NCBI GenBank assembly: GCA_036274645.1
Contig: DASUFH010000050.1
Span: forward strand, 1-14,617
Reading direction: 5' to 3'
DNA: 14,617 nucleotides
DNA from: DASUFH01 sp036274645
GTDB taxonomy: Bacteria; Acidobacteriota; Terriglobia; 20CM-2-55-15
Position 1 is the stretch's first letter; every line of letters begins with the position of its first letter. Below, piece after piece: positions 6,708 to 13,692 of this stretch. The position numbers were made by a program, and so were the translations under genes. The notes below the pieces were generated by a model that saw only the letters and a program-made list of their open reading frames with translations, did no database searches and was not told the origin of the DNA.

Positions 6708-7418
6708 CTATCGCAGGCCGGAACGCGCCAGCCAGCGCGCCACGGAATGAAGGCAGGCGTGGACCAGATCGGAGGAGTCTTCGCCGGACCAGTCGATTCT
6801 CTCGGCCCTGTCGTCGAACATCACCTCGACGTCGCGCCGGGCCCGCGCCAGTTCCAGAGGCAGCGCCGGATCAATGGGCTTGGCGATGGCGGCTTCCCGC
6901 AATTCCGCCAGGAGCGCCTGGGGCTGCTTCATATCGAGGATCGAGATCGGCGCCTTGCAGTGCGCGCAGACCGATCCGGCCGCCAGGTCGATTGACGCGC
7001 CGCAGCTGGAGCAGTTGACGATCTGGATGTTCTTTCTCAGTTCCTCGATCTGGGCGCGGTTGAGCGGCCGGATAAAGTCCTTTTCCCGCAGGAATTCGAA
7101 GAAGCGAATGAATCGTCCATGGTCGTGGACGCATCGAAAATAGCTGAAGCGGGTGCTCCGCTGCATATCGTAAGTCAGGCGCAGTCCTTCCGCGCAGCGG
7201 GGGCATCGCGCGCCGGAATAATCCCGGGGCCCGGATGCCGAGCGTTCACCGATGGTCTTGAGCAATTGCAGGGTCGAACCCGCGGAGAGTTGCAGGCTCT
7301 CGTACCTGTCAAACCAGAACGCCTGGCAGGTCGGGCAAAGATCAATGGCGACCTCTCTGCCCTGCCGGCCTTCCAGGGTCATCGCAGTCATCTCTTGTGA
7401 GCAGTTTGGACAATTCAT
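6708..7418 (-). CDS. Protein with three zinc-ribbon units (zf-TFIIB-like)
   Basis: 236 residues, cytoplasmic. The N-terminal unit, CPNC at 3-6 with CPTCQAFWFD at 28-37, is the classic zf-TFIIB pattern. A second unit has CPRC at 72-75 and CVHDH at 96-100 in place of a plain CxxC. A third has CSSC at 136-139 and CAHC at 151-154. The last 70 residues are helical and acidic/basic mixed, with no recognised motif. Such proteins could bind nucleic acid, or use zinc only structurally as protein adaptors. Nothing here shows a DNA-binding role. It is the first gene of a probable two-gene unit with the HEAT protein and is divergent from the coiled-coil gene across a 240-base region. The start ATG at 7416-7418 lies right before the first CxxC and has only a poor ribosome site. 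Confidence 0.85.
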   Translation of the reverse strand: MNCPNCSQEMTAMTLEGRQGREVAIDLCPTCQAFWFDRYESLQLSAGSTLQLLKTIGERSASGPRDYSGARCPRCAEGLRLTYDMQRSTRFSYFRCVHDHGRFIRFFEFLREKDFIRPLNRAQIEELRKNIQIVNCSSCGASIDLAAGSVCAHCKAPISILDMKQPQALLAELREAAIAKPIDPALPLELARARRDVEVMFDDRAERIDWSGEDSSDLVHACLHSVARWLARSGLR

Positions 7419-7628
7419 GGTCCGCGCTTCGCGTTGACCGCGATCGACGGTTAAGTTCTTTCGTCGAAGGCTCCGTGATCAACACCGCCAATGTACACCG
7501 GTGACGGATCAAACCAGCGCATCCGTTCGACCGCAGGGCCGGCAGCGTGCGCCGTAAAGACACGCCCGTGTCCATTCCAAAAATTCCAGCGCTAACTCCA
7601 ATATCTCTAGGCAAATCTGGCCCGGCGT

Positions 7629-7634
7629 TATACT
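7629..7634 (+). promoter_or_regulatory. Possible -10 box of the coiled-coil gene
   Basis: TATACT lies 24 bases before the ATG at 7659 in the divergent region. The base positions where a -35 box should be (TCTAGG, 17-base spacer) match poorly. If real, the leader would be under 25 bases, which fits the lack of a clear ribosome binding site. Confidence 0.3.
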
Positions 7635-7658
7635 CGCGGCTCGCGCAAGCGTAGCGAT

Positions 7659-9524
7659 ATGTCGAGAAGCGCCACCACCACACAAGCACCAAACCACACA
7701 GAAGACAGCCGCCTGGGCGCCTTCGAGGCGGTCCGGGCGCAGCTGGAGCGCATCTCCCGCGAGATGCAGACCCTCGAAGCGGACCTCAACAGCAGCCTGC
7801 GCCAGTCCTTGTCGGACGCGGGCGCCGCCGTAGAAGAGCAGATCCAGAAGGCAGTGAAAACCGCTGAGCAGGCTGCTCGCCAGGAGACGATGAACGCGCT
7901 CCGGCAGCGGTACGGCCAGGAACTCGAGCTGGCCATGACCGAGAAGGCCGTGATGGAACGCCGCCTCGAGACCGCGACGAAACGATTCGAAGCGGATCGT
8001 CAGTCCTTGTCCGCCAGGCTGGATGAAACGGAGAAGGCGCTCACGGAGACGCGAATCTCGCTCGATCAGGTTCGTTCCGAGAAGGTGGAACTGGAATCGC
8101 AGCTCCGCTTCGCCGGCGCGGCCCGTTTGGAAACGGAGCAGCGGTTGAACGTTCTCCAGGCCGAAGCGCGCAACCTTGCCGCCGAAAAGTCCGGCATCGA
8201 GGAGCGGCTCCAGCAGTCCGAGGGCAAGCGATTGGAAGGCGAGGTCGCGATTGACCGGTTGCACGCCGAAATCCGCCAGTTGACCGCGCAGAAGCAGGGA
8301 GCGGAAGAAAAGATCCAGCAACTCTCCACGAAGTTGGCCGCTACCGAAAGCGCTTCCGCCGAATTGCACACCCAGGTACACCAGCTCGGGGCGGAGAAAC
8401 TCGAGCTGGAAGCGCGCCTCCATCAGACCGAGGCGAAGTGTGTCGAGGCCGAACAATCCGCCGCCCGTCTGCTGGCGGATACGGGCGAGGCGCAGGCGGG
8501 AATGCGGGAGCTCGAGACCCAGATCCACGAGATCCAGAAACGTCGCGCCGAAACGGAGGAATCGCTGGGCAGAGTCCAGGCGGAACTGCAGGTGACTCAG
8601 ACAGAGAAACAGGAGCTCGAATCGTCGCTCGCCGCTCTGACGGCCTACGCGCAGGAACTTGAGGAGTCGGGCGCCAGGCTTCGCGCGGACTTCGAGATGG
8701 AGCGCTCGCGCGGAAAGGAACTGGAGACCAAGCTGTCCGATGCCGGAACCGTCGCAACGAAGCTCGATCAGCTGGCCGCAAACGCCCGGGCCCGAAATCA
8801 GCGAGCGGAGGCGGAGCGCGACGACCTCGTAGCGAAACTGACGGAAGCCACGGTTTCACGGGACGAGGTCCGGGCGCGTCTTCACGAAGCGACCACCCGG
8901 ATTTCCGAAACGGAGCAGACCCTTGGACGGATTCGCGACGACGCCCGGCGCCTGCAGACAGAAAAAGAAACTCTGGAGACCCGGCTGGCCGAAGCCGGCG
9001 CAAACCGGATCGACGCCGAGGCCCAACTGAAACAAATTGGCGAACGCGTTGCGCAGGCGGAGGAAATCATCGTCAGGCTGCGGCAGGAGGCCGGGGCGAG
9101 TCTGGCCGCGCGCGCCGAACTGGAAGCCAACCTGACGGCGGCCCTCGCCGGACGGAATCAGATGCAGGCCGCGCTCGCCGAAAATCAGTCCCTGAAAGCG
9201 CAGTCCAGCGCGTCGGACAGCGCGCGCGCCGAACTGGAAGGCCAGATTCTCAAACTGCAGGAGGAACTGCAGGCGGTCCGGGCGCAAGCCCACGGCTCTT
9301 CCGCCGCGCCGAATGCCGGCGCCGGCGCGGGGATGCCGGCGGTTTCACCGGAGCGGATCGAAATCGAGATGGCTCGAGTTCAGGAGAAGCTCACCGAAAC
9401 CCTGCAGGTCATCGATGACCCCGCGACGGCGCTCTCCACCGTCATGCGCAAGAACCTCGAAAAGTCGGAGCTCGAAGCCTATCTCCGCGGAATCCGCTTC
9501 GCGGCGCAGGGCGAGAACACCTGA
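7659..9524 (+). CDS. Long coiled-coil protein with 35-residue internal repeats
   Basis: 621 residues, almost all Glu/Gln/Ala/Leu/Arg-rich heptads from about residue 20 to 545. There is no signal peptide and no membrane segment, so it is probably cytoplasmic. Residues 157-331 fall into five consecutive blocks of exactly 35 residues (157-191, 192-226, 227-261, 262-296, 297-331). These share a pattern like ETEQxLxxLQAE...AEKxxxEExLQQ, and a related block recurs at 416-450. Thirty-five is five heptads, so register is kept. A Gly/Ala/Pro-rich break (about 547-563) separates a short C-terminal helical part with DDPATALSTVMRKNLEKSELEAYLRGIRF. I do not recognise a family. SMC or Rad50 can be excluded because no Walker motifs are present. 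Plausible roles are a structural filament or spacer, which is inference. It is divergent from the zinc-ribbon/HEAT pair and convergent with pgaA. The start ATG at 7659 is the first in frame with the heptads. Confidence 0.85.
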   Translation: MSRSATTTQAPNHTEDSRLGAFEAVRAQLERISREMQTLEADLNSSLRQSLSDAGAAVEEQIQKAVKTAEQAARQETMNALRQRYGQELELAMTEKAVMERRLETATKRFEADRQSLSARLDETEKALTETRISLDQVRSEKVELESQLRFAGAARLETEQRLNVLQAEARNLAAEKSGIEERLQQSEGKRLEGEVAIDRLHAEIRQLTAQKQGAEEKIQQLSTKLAATESASAELHTQVHQLGAEKLELEARLHQTEAKCVEAEQSAARLLADTGEAQAGMRELETQIHEIQKRRAETEESLGRVQAELQVTQTEKQELESSLAALTAYAQELEESGARLRADFEMERSRGKELETKLSDAGTVATKLDQLAANARARNQRAEAERDDLVAKLTEATVSRDEVRARLHEATTRISETEQTLGRIRDDARRLQTEKETLETRLAEAGANRIDAEAQLKQIGERVAQAEEIIVRLRQEAGASLAARAELEANLTAALAGRNQMQAALAENQSLKAQSSASDSARAELEGQILKLQEELQAVRAQAHGSSAAPNAGAGAGMPAVSPERIEIEMARVQEKLTETLQVIDDPATALSTVMRKNLEKSELEAYLRGIRFAAQGENT

Positions 9525-9540
9525 GTCCTTTCGGATCAGG
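9520..9540. terminator. Hairpin shared by two convergent gene ends
   Basis: CCTGA-G-TCC, loop TTTC, GGA-TCAGG: an eight-pair stem with one bulged G. Its two arms contain the stop codon of the coiled-coil gene (TGA 9522-9524) and that of pgaA on the other strand (TGA read from 9538-9536). Genes are 11 bases apart. No T tract on either side, so a bidirectional terminator is plausible but weak. Confidence 0.4.
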
Positions 9541-11341
9541 AGAGACGGAACTCCATGCTCGCCCCCACGGTCCACCGGGAATAGATGTACTGTCCAGGCG
9601 TGACGCGGTCGACTGAAGATGTGGATCTTCCCGCGCTTACGGTCATGCGCCAGTAGCGTCCAGGATGCAACAGCACACTACCGCTGAACTGGAGAGGATG
9701 CAGTGTGGAAGCGCCCTGCTCCAGCTGCCAGCCCACCGCGACTTCTCCGGAGTAGTCGAGCCAGTGAGTGACCGCGCCGTTGCCCTGAGCAACTGCCAGA
9801 TGCGATTGAAAGGACCGGGGACTGAAGAAATCGGCTGTCTGCTCATCGTGCCACAGGAGATTCGACCGCCATCCGGCCTTTAGTTTCACGCCCGACTCCG
9901 CGACCAGGGTGCGGCTGTATTCGAGATCACCGCGATCGCGGACGACGCCGTCGGAAAACACATAGCGTCCATATCGGCCCTGAAAACGGTCGGCCGGGTC
10001 GGGCGCGATCGAGAGATGAACAAAGGCGAAGGGCGCGGTTACCTGATTGGGCAGGGACTGGTAGGCGTCCATCGCGATTTTTCCGCCTCCCGCAGTCAGG
10101 CGCAGCGAGTCGTTCAACGCCCACTCCATCGAACCATCGCCGATCAGTTTCCGGTCCGGGCTGCCGGCCCGGTAATCCACTCCGGAAAGCGTGGTGTAGA
10201 AATACAGTCGGCTGCCGACCGCGCCGTTCCATCCGGCGTCATACCGGACAAGCGTGCGCTCTTCCCCGGCGAACTGATACCAGCGGTATTGATAACCGGC
10301 CCGGATGGCCTGCGAAGGGGTCAGGTGAACTGTGGCTTCCTGGCTCAGCGAACGATCGGTCAAGCCATCGACATCCCTGCTGAAGCGAAATCCGCTCGTC
10401 GTCCACTGTCCGTATTCGGCTCGAAGCTCGCTCGACATCCGGCGGTTGGCCTCGGTCGGATACAGCGTGACCAGCCTGCGAGCGTCGCGCATTGCGCCGG
10501 TCGGGTTGCCGCCCCATCGGAAAGCGGCGACACGATCTTCGAGGATCTCCCGGTCGTCCCGCAATTCGGGCGACAGGCCTGCTATCATCCGCTGCGCTTC
10601 ATAGTGCCGCCCCATCCAGTTCAGAATGCGGATTCTGGCGCGCTGTGCTGCCGCCGAGTTGCGCGAAGCTGCCGGAGCCCGATCCAACTCGCTCAGCGCG
10701 CGCGAAAAGTTTCCGCTGTCGGCCAGCGAGTAGGCGAGGCCCGCCAGGCCGTCCGCCGACCCGGGATAAAGACTGAGCGCGCGTTCATACGCTTCGACGG
10801 CGTCATCGTCGCGTCCCATCCAACGCAACGCGAGAGCCCGGCGGATCAGTGTCTGTTCGGTGGCGTCTCCGCGACGGATGAGTTCGCCCAGTGTCCCCAG
10901 CGCGTCCAGGAGAGCGTCTCCAAAAAGATAGATCGCCGAGAAGTCCTTCAATGCCCAGTCCGGTTGTTCGGGCGCAAGCTGTTGCGCCCGCCTGGCGAAG
11001 GGAATCGCCTCGCGATACTTCTCCGCCCAGCTGAGCACGACCGCGTAATCCCGGATCAGGGCCATATTGTCCGGTTCGCGCGCGGCGAGATCCTGATAGA
11101 TCTCCAGAGCCGCTTCCGTGGCGCCCGATCGAGCCAGTTTCAACGCCTCCGCAGCCCGCGCCTCCACGCTGTCTTCAAGCGGCGCCGCCTGCGCGAAAAG
11201 CGCAGCCGGGAGCAACAGCGCGCCGATCAGGAAGGCGGCCCACCGCAACCGCGCAAAGGGCCGGCTGGAGAAAGCGGCAGCGACGCGGCAACCGGACATT
11301 GCGCCGCAAAAGGGCGCCCGATGGTTAGGACTTTTCCACAT
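9536..11341 (-). CDS. pgaA: PgaA-like outer-membrane exopolysaccharide exporter
   Basis: 601 residues with the two-part plan of PgaA: an N-terminal TPR superhelix for the periplasm and a C-terminal porin barrel that passes poly-N-acetylglucosamine-type polymer out. A hydrophobic export signal lies at about 34-51 (ending ALFAQ). TPR-like units span about 60-300 (for example AVEAYERALSLYPGS at 181-195). From about 305 on, alternating strands such as AIRAGYQYRWYQF, RLYFYTTLSGVDYRAG and WTVGASMEFRLS form the barrel. It is shorter than the roughly 800-residue E. coli PgaA. The start at 11341 overlaps the pgaC stop by 17 bases. An in-frame ATG at 11299 would give a more usual signal peptide; neither has a clear ribosome site. 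The identity as a TPR-barrel exporter is supported by its place after pgaC. Similarity to PgaA is by architecture, so the symbol is moderately sure. Confidence 0.8.
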   Translation of the reverse strand: MWKSPNHRAPFCGAMSGCRVAAAFSSRPFARLRWAAFLIGALLLPAALFAQAAPLEDSVEARAAEALKLARSGATEAALEIYQDLAAREPDNMALIRDYAVVLSWAEKYREAIPFARRAQQLAPEQPDWALKDFSAIYLFGDALLDALGTLGELIRRGDATEQTLIRRALALRWMGRDDDAVEAYERALSLYPGSADGLAGLAYSLADSGNFSRALSELDRAPAASRNSAAAQRARIRILNWMGRHYEAQRMIAGLSPELRDDREILEDRVAAFRWGGNPTGAMRDARRLVTLYPTEANRRMSSELRAEYGQWTTSGFRFSRDVDGLTDRSLSQEATVHLTPSQAIRAGYQYRWYQFAGEERTLVRYDAGWNGAVGSRLYFYTTLSGVDYRAGSPDRKLIGDGSMEWALNDSLRLTAGGGKIAMDAYQSLPNQVTAPFAFVHLSIAPDPADRFQGRYGRYVFSDGVVRDRGDLEYSRTLVAESGVKLKAGWRSNLLWHDEQTADFFSPRSFQSHLAVAQGNGAVTHWLDYSGEVAVGWQLEQGASTLHPLQFSGSVLLHPGRYWRMTVSAGRSTSSVDRVTPGQYIYSRWTVGASMEFRLS

Positions 11342-12602
11342 ACGTATGCTGGATATGCCACCGCGTCGGCTTGCTGAAATCGATCCGCTTGACCAGGCCG
11401 CGCGTGGTGTAGATGAAACTCGTCACCGTGAGAAGAAACCAGTAAAACGTCGGGTAAATGATGCTGACGGGATAGTGCCTGACGATCTCCGGATCGTATT
11501 TCGAGTCGAGCCACGTGCCGCAAGCCAGCTGAATCAGACAGAAGGTATACAGCAGCATTCCCCAGAAATTCGGAATGGGCGAACCGCCTTTCGGCGGATG
11601 TCCCACCGCGTAGCAGAATATCCAGAAGATGGTTACCACTATGAAGGTCAACGCCCACAGGTAGGACAGCGCGCTCTCGATGTAAAGCGGTTGCATGCGC
11701 CTTAATCGCCAGTCTGTAAACACCGTGGCGTGCCGCCGCAGAACCTGTCCCAGTCCGAGCGCCCAGCGCTTCCGTTGCTTCCACCACACGCCCATGTCTT
11801 CCGGGACGATCATCCAGACCAGGGCGGCGCCCTCGTAGCGCACGTCATAGAAACGACTCTGCAGCTTCCACGTCAGGTCGATATCTTCTGTCGCCATGCC
11901 GGGGGTAAACATGCCGGCGTCGGCGATGGCGGACTTTCTGAACATGCCGACGACGCCGGAAACGCACATCACTCTGCCCCAGATGCGCTGGGCCCGCCGC
12001 ATGAGGCCAATGACGGAGCTGAACTCAATCGCCTGAAGCCGGCTCAGCAGATTGCTCGCGTTACGCACGCGCGGATTCCCCGCAACCGCGCCGACGCGCG
12101 CCGACTGAAAGTGCGGAACCATCTTGCGAAGCAACTGCCTGTCGGGAACCGCGTCCGCGTCCATGATCAGGATGAGTTCATGACGGGCGCAGAGAATGGC
12201 GTCGTTCAACGCCATGGCTTTCCCCTCGTTGACCTTTTTATCGAGCAGCCGGACCCGGCTGTCGCTCAGGAAGACCCGTACTTTATCGGCCGTGTCATCG
12301 GTGGAGCCGTCGTTCACCACGATCAGTTCAAACCGCGGATAGTCCAGCGTGAGGACCCCTTCAACCGAGCGTTCAATGACCTCACCTTCGCAGTAGGCCG
12401 GAACTATTACCGTGACCGGGGGGAGGTCGGCGTCAGCGAGCGCCGCGGGCTGGATCGGCCGGCGCGCGTAATAGATAAAGGCCGTGGCGACATAGATCAG
12501 GCTCGTGATGATGGGATAGAGCCCGTAGAAAGCCACGGCTACCATGTAGGCGGTGGTGCTTTCGATCGCGGAAAGGGCGTGGTCGAGAGTGGTCCAGGTC
12601 AT
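11325..12602 (-). CDS. pgaC: Poly-beta-1,6-N-acetylglucosamine synthase, PgaC/IcaA type
   Basis: 425-residue family 2 glycosyltransferase of the inner membrane, which polymerises GlcNAc from UDP-GlcNAc in characterised relatives. One or two membrane segments lie at about 18-45, then the catalytic domain with NDGS (97-100), MDAD (147-150), TED (238-240) and QRKRW (276-280, the QxxRW motif of processive synthases). Membrane segments follow at about 310-335, 345-365 and 380-400. The stretch GAVAGNPRVR...EFSSVIGLMRRAQRIWG...VSGVVGMFRKSA...TEDIDLTWKLQ closely resembles the same part of E. coli PgaC as I remember it (GAVTGNPRIR, EYSSIIGLIKRTQRIYG, TEDIDISWKLQ). This is why PgaC is preferred over cellulose or hyaluronan synthases. 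It lies 36 bases after the pgaD-like gene and overlaps pgaA by 17. No good ribosome site precedes the ATG; translation may be coupled. Confidence 0.92.
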   Translation of the reverse strand: MTWTTLDHALSAIESTTAYMVAVAFYGLYPIITSLIYVATAFIYYARRPIQPAALADADLPPVTVIVPAYCEGEVIERSVEGVLTLDYPRFELIVVNDGSTDDTADKVRVFLSDSRVRLLDKKVNEGKAMALNDAILCARHELILIMDADAVPDRQLLRKMVPHFQSARVGAVAGNPRVRNASNLLSRLQAIEFSSVIGLMRRAQRIWGRVMCVSGVVGMFRKSAIADAGMFTPGMATEDIDLTWKLQSRFYDVRYEGAALVWMIVPEDMGVWWKQRKRWALGLGQVLRRHATVFTDWRLRRMQPLYIESALSYLWALTFIVVTIFWIFCYAVGHPPKGGSPIPNFWGMLLYTFCLIQLACGTWLDSKYDPEIVRHYPVSIIYPTFYWFLLTVTSFIYTTRGLVKRIDFSKPTRWHIQHTYVEKS

Positions 12603-12647
12603 GAGTTAAACGGTAGTCGAGCGTGTCCGGGTCATGGGTCAACGGTA
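12582..12647. repeat. Imperfect tandem duplication over the pgaD/pgaC junction
   Basis: Copy A 12582-12615 and copy B 12616-12647 abut directly and match at about 28 of 34 aligned positions. Both run from GTCGAG through GGTCATG to AACGGTA on the plus strand. On the coding strand each copy reads stop-NNN-ATG-ACC: TGACCCATGACC in the upstream one and TAACTCATGACC in the downstream one. The pgaC initiation region has thus been duplicated, or is derived from a duplicate. Confidence 0.8.
12606..12635 (-). CDS. Nine-codon mini-ORF between pgaD and pgaC
   Basis: ATG at 12633-12635 opens MTRTRSTTV and stops with TAA at 12606-12608, three bases before the pgaC ATG. It begins three bases after the pgaD stop. 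It exists because of the tandem duplication and reads like a decayed copy of the first pgaC codons. Whether it is translated is unknown. If it is, ribosomes ending here could reinitiate at pgaC. Confidence 0.25.
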   Translation of the reverse strand: MTRTRSTTV

Positions 12648-13094
12648 TACAAGAACTTCCGGCTCCGCCGGTTGCTCCGGAGTTTCCGGACGGGCCGAGT
12701 GATGAATGAAGAATTTTGTGCCGCCGACGATCTCCACCGCGATCTCCTGCTCTGCGCTGAGGTCCACGTGCGGTGAAATCCGGCGTTTCAGAACGTCGCG
12801 CGCGCGTTCCACTTCCATGGCTCGGGCGGCCTTGCGCGGTCCCTTCAGCCGGTGAATTCGGACGTTGTGGTAGATCCAGGCGGCCACGAGAAATCCATAG
12901 ACACTGATCAATCCGCCCAGATAGCTGACGGAATCGGCGACATCCACTCGGGTGGTGATCCAGTAGACACGGATCCAGAGGAATACGAAGTTCGCCCAGA
13001 GGATCGCGAGCAGTACCTTCGACGTCCATGTGTTGCCGGTTTCCTTCAAACGCTCCTCCGCGCCAATCAGAAGCGTAGAGTGCGGCGGGGCCAT
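12639..13094 (-). CDS. pgaD: PgaD-like small membrane partner of the PNAG synthase
   Basis: 151 residues with two membrane helices (about 26-47 and 57-77) and a cytoplasmic basic tail, the plan of PgaD. PgaD is the small inner-membrane protein needed with PgaC for polymerisation and, in E. coli, for c-di-GMP control. The segment AAWIYHNVRIHRLKG after helix two and the tail ISPHVDLSAEQEIAVEIVGG match the PgaD layout (W-x-x-Y-N-x-x-R near the membrane, then a beta-rich end). Sequence similarity is low, as is normal for this family. It lies 37 bases after the response-regulator stop and 36 bases before pgaC. The call rests on topology and position and is moderately confident. The start ATG is in a hairpin loop. 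Confidence 0.7.
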   Translation of the reverse strand: MAPPHSTLLIGAEERLKETGNTWTSKVLLAILWANFVFLWIRVYWITTRVDVADSVSYLGGLISVYGFLVAAWIYHNVRIHRLKGPRKAARAMEVERARDVLKRRISPHVDLSAEQEIAVEIVGGTKFFIHHSARPETPEQPAEPEVLVYR

Positions 13095-13103
13095 ACCCCC
13101 CGC
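13085..13103 (-). promoter_or_regulatory. Hairpin holding the pgaD start codon in its loop
   Basis: On the coding strand GCGGGG-GGTATGG-CCCCGC forms a six-pair GC-only stem. Its seven-base loop carries the ATG (13092-13094). The G run that would serve as ribosome site is partly inside the stem. This could limit pgaD translation unless coupled or melted. It could also be chance in GC-rich DNA. Confidence 0.35.
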
Positions 13104-13131
13104 AAGGCCTTCTTTTCAGTTAACGAGCTCT

Positions 13132-13692
13132 CTATCGGCCGGGCGGGTACTTTGCGAGCTTGCGCTGGAGGGACCGGCGATGAATACCCAGAAGCTTGGC
13201 GGCCTGCGACACGTTGCCGGAACAGTCGGCCAGGACGCGCTGGATGTGTTCCCACTCCACGCGGGCGAGGCTTGGCACGGTTGCGGGCGCGGCCGGCGTG
13301 GGAGCGTCGCGCTGGAGATCCTCGTAGGCGGACACAATCTGGTCCGCATCGACCGGTTTCGTCAGATAGTGATCCGCTCCGAGTTTGAGGGCCTGCATTG
13401 CCGTGGCGATACTGCCATAGCCCGTGAGCATGATGACGGCAATCGTGGAATCGGCCTTCTTGACGCCTTCGATCAGGGACAGCCCATCGATATCGGGCAT
13501 GCGCAGATCGAGCAGAACAAGATCCGGGCTGATCTTGACGGCCAGTTCCACCGCATCTTCGGGTCGTTCCGCCGCCGTGGCCTCCCACCCGCGCTCCCGC
13601 AGAGCGCGAGCAAGGCGCGTCCGGAAAACCGGATCGTCGTCAACGATCAGCGCGGCCAGGCGCTCTTTCGGCGATTCCTTCTCAGTGGACAT
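13132..13692 (-). CDS. regA: RegA/PrrA/ActR-type response regulator
   Basis: 186-residue DNA-binding regulator of the redox-responsive RegB/RegA family. The receiver domain (about 12-125) has the acidic triad DDD (18-20), phospho-acceptor Asp62 in LLDLRMPD, Thr90 and Lys112 (TKPVD). A Pro/Ala-rich hinge (about 129-142) leads to a short Fis-type helix-turn-helix, VEWEHIQRVL...GNVSQAAKLLGIHRRSLQRKL (145-179). This closely follows the RegA/PrrA end (WEHIQR, NVSETARRL, MHRRTLQR) as I recall it. Length is normal for the family. The start at 13692 is chosen because the receiver begins just after it and it overlaps the kinase stop by 11 bases. A longer in-frame start at 13797 would add 35 residues lying within the kinase gene. 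In proteobacteria RegA controls respiration, carbon and nitrogen fixation genes; here the neighbours suggest exopolysaccharide control, which is inference. Confidence 0.88.
   Translation of the reverse strand: MSTEKESPKERLAALIVDDDPVFRTRLARALRERGWEATAAERPEDAVELAVKISPDLVLLDLRMPDIDGLSLIEGVKKADSTIAVIMLTGYGSIATAMQALKLGADHYLTKPVDADQIVSAYEDLQRDAPTPAAPATVPSLARVEWEHIQRVLADCSGNVSQAAKLLGIHRRSLQRKLAKYPPGR

Noticed and set aside
7509..8528. Minus-strand open frame (339 codons) opposite the coiled-coil gene
   Set aside because: Leu/Gly/Arg-rich mirror of Glu/Gln/Arg heptad codons; the heptad-repeat frame on the plus strand is clearly the coding one.
10016..11377. Long plus-strand open frame (453 codons) opposite pgaA
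   Set aside because: Arg/Ala/Pro-rich with no domain pattern, wholly opposite a well-supported TPR-barrel gene. Long antisense frames are expected in GC-rich DNA.
11730..12776. Plus-strand open frame (348 codons) opposite pgaC and pgaD
   Set aside because: No recognised motif, and it runs across two genes with strong family signatures on the other strand.
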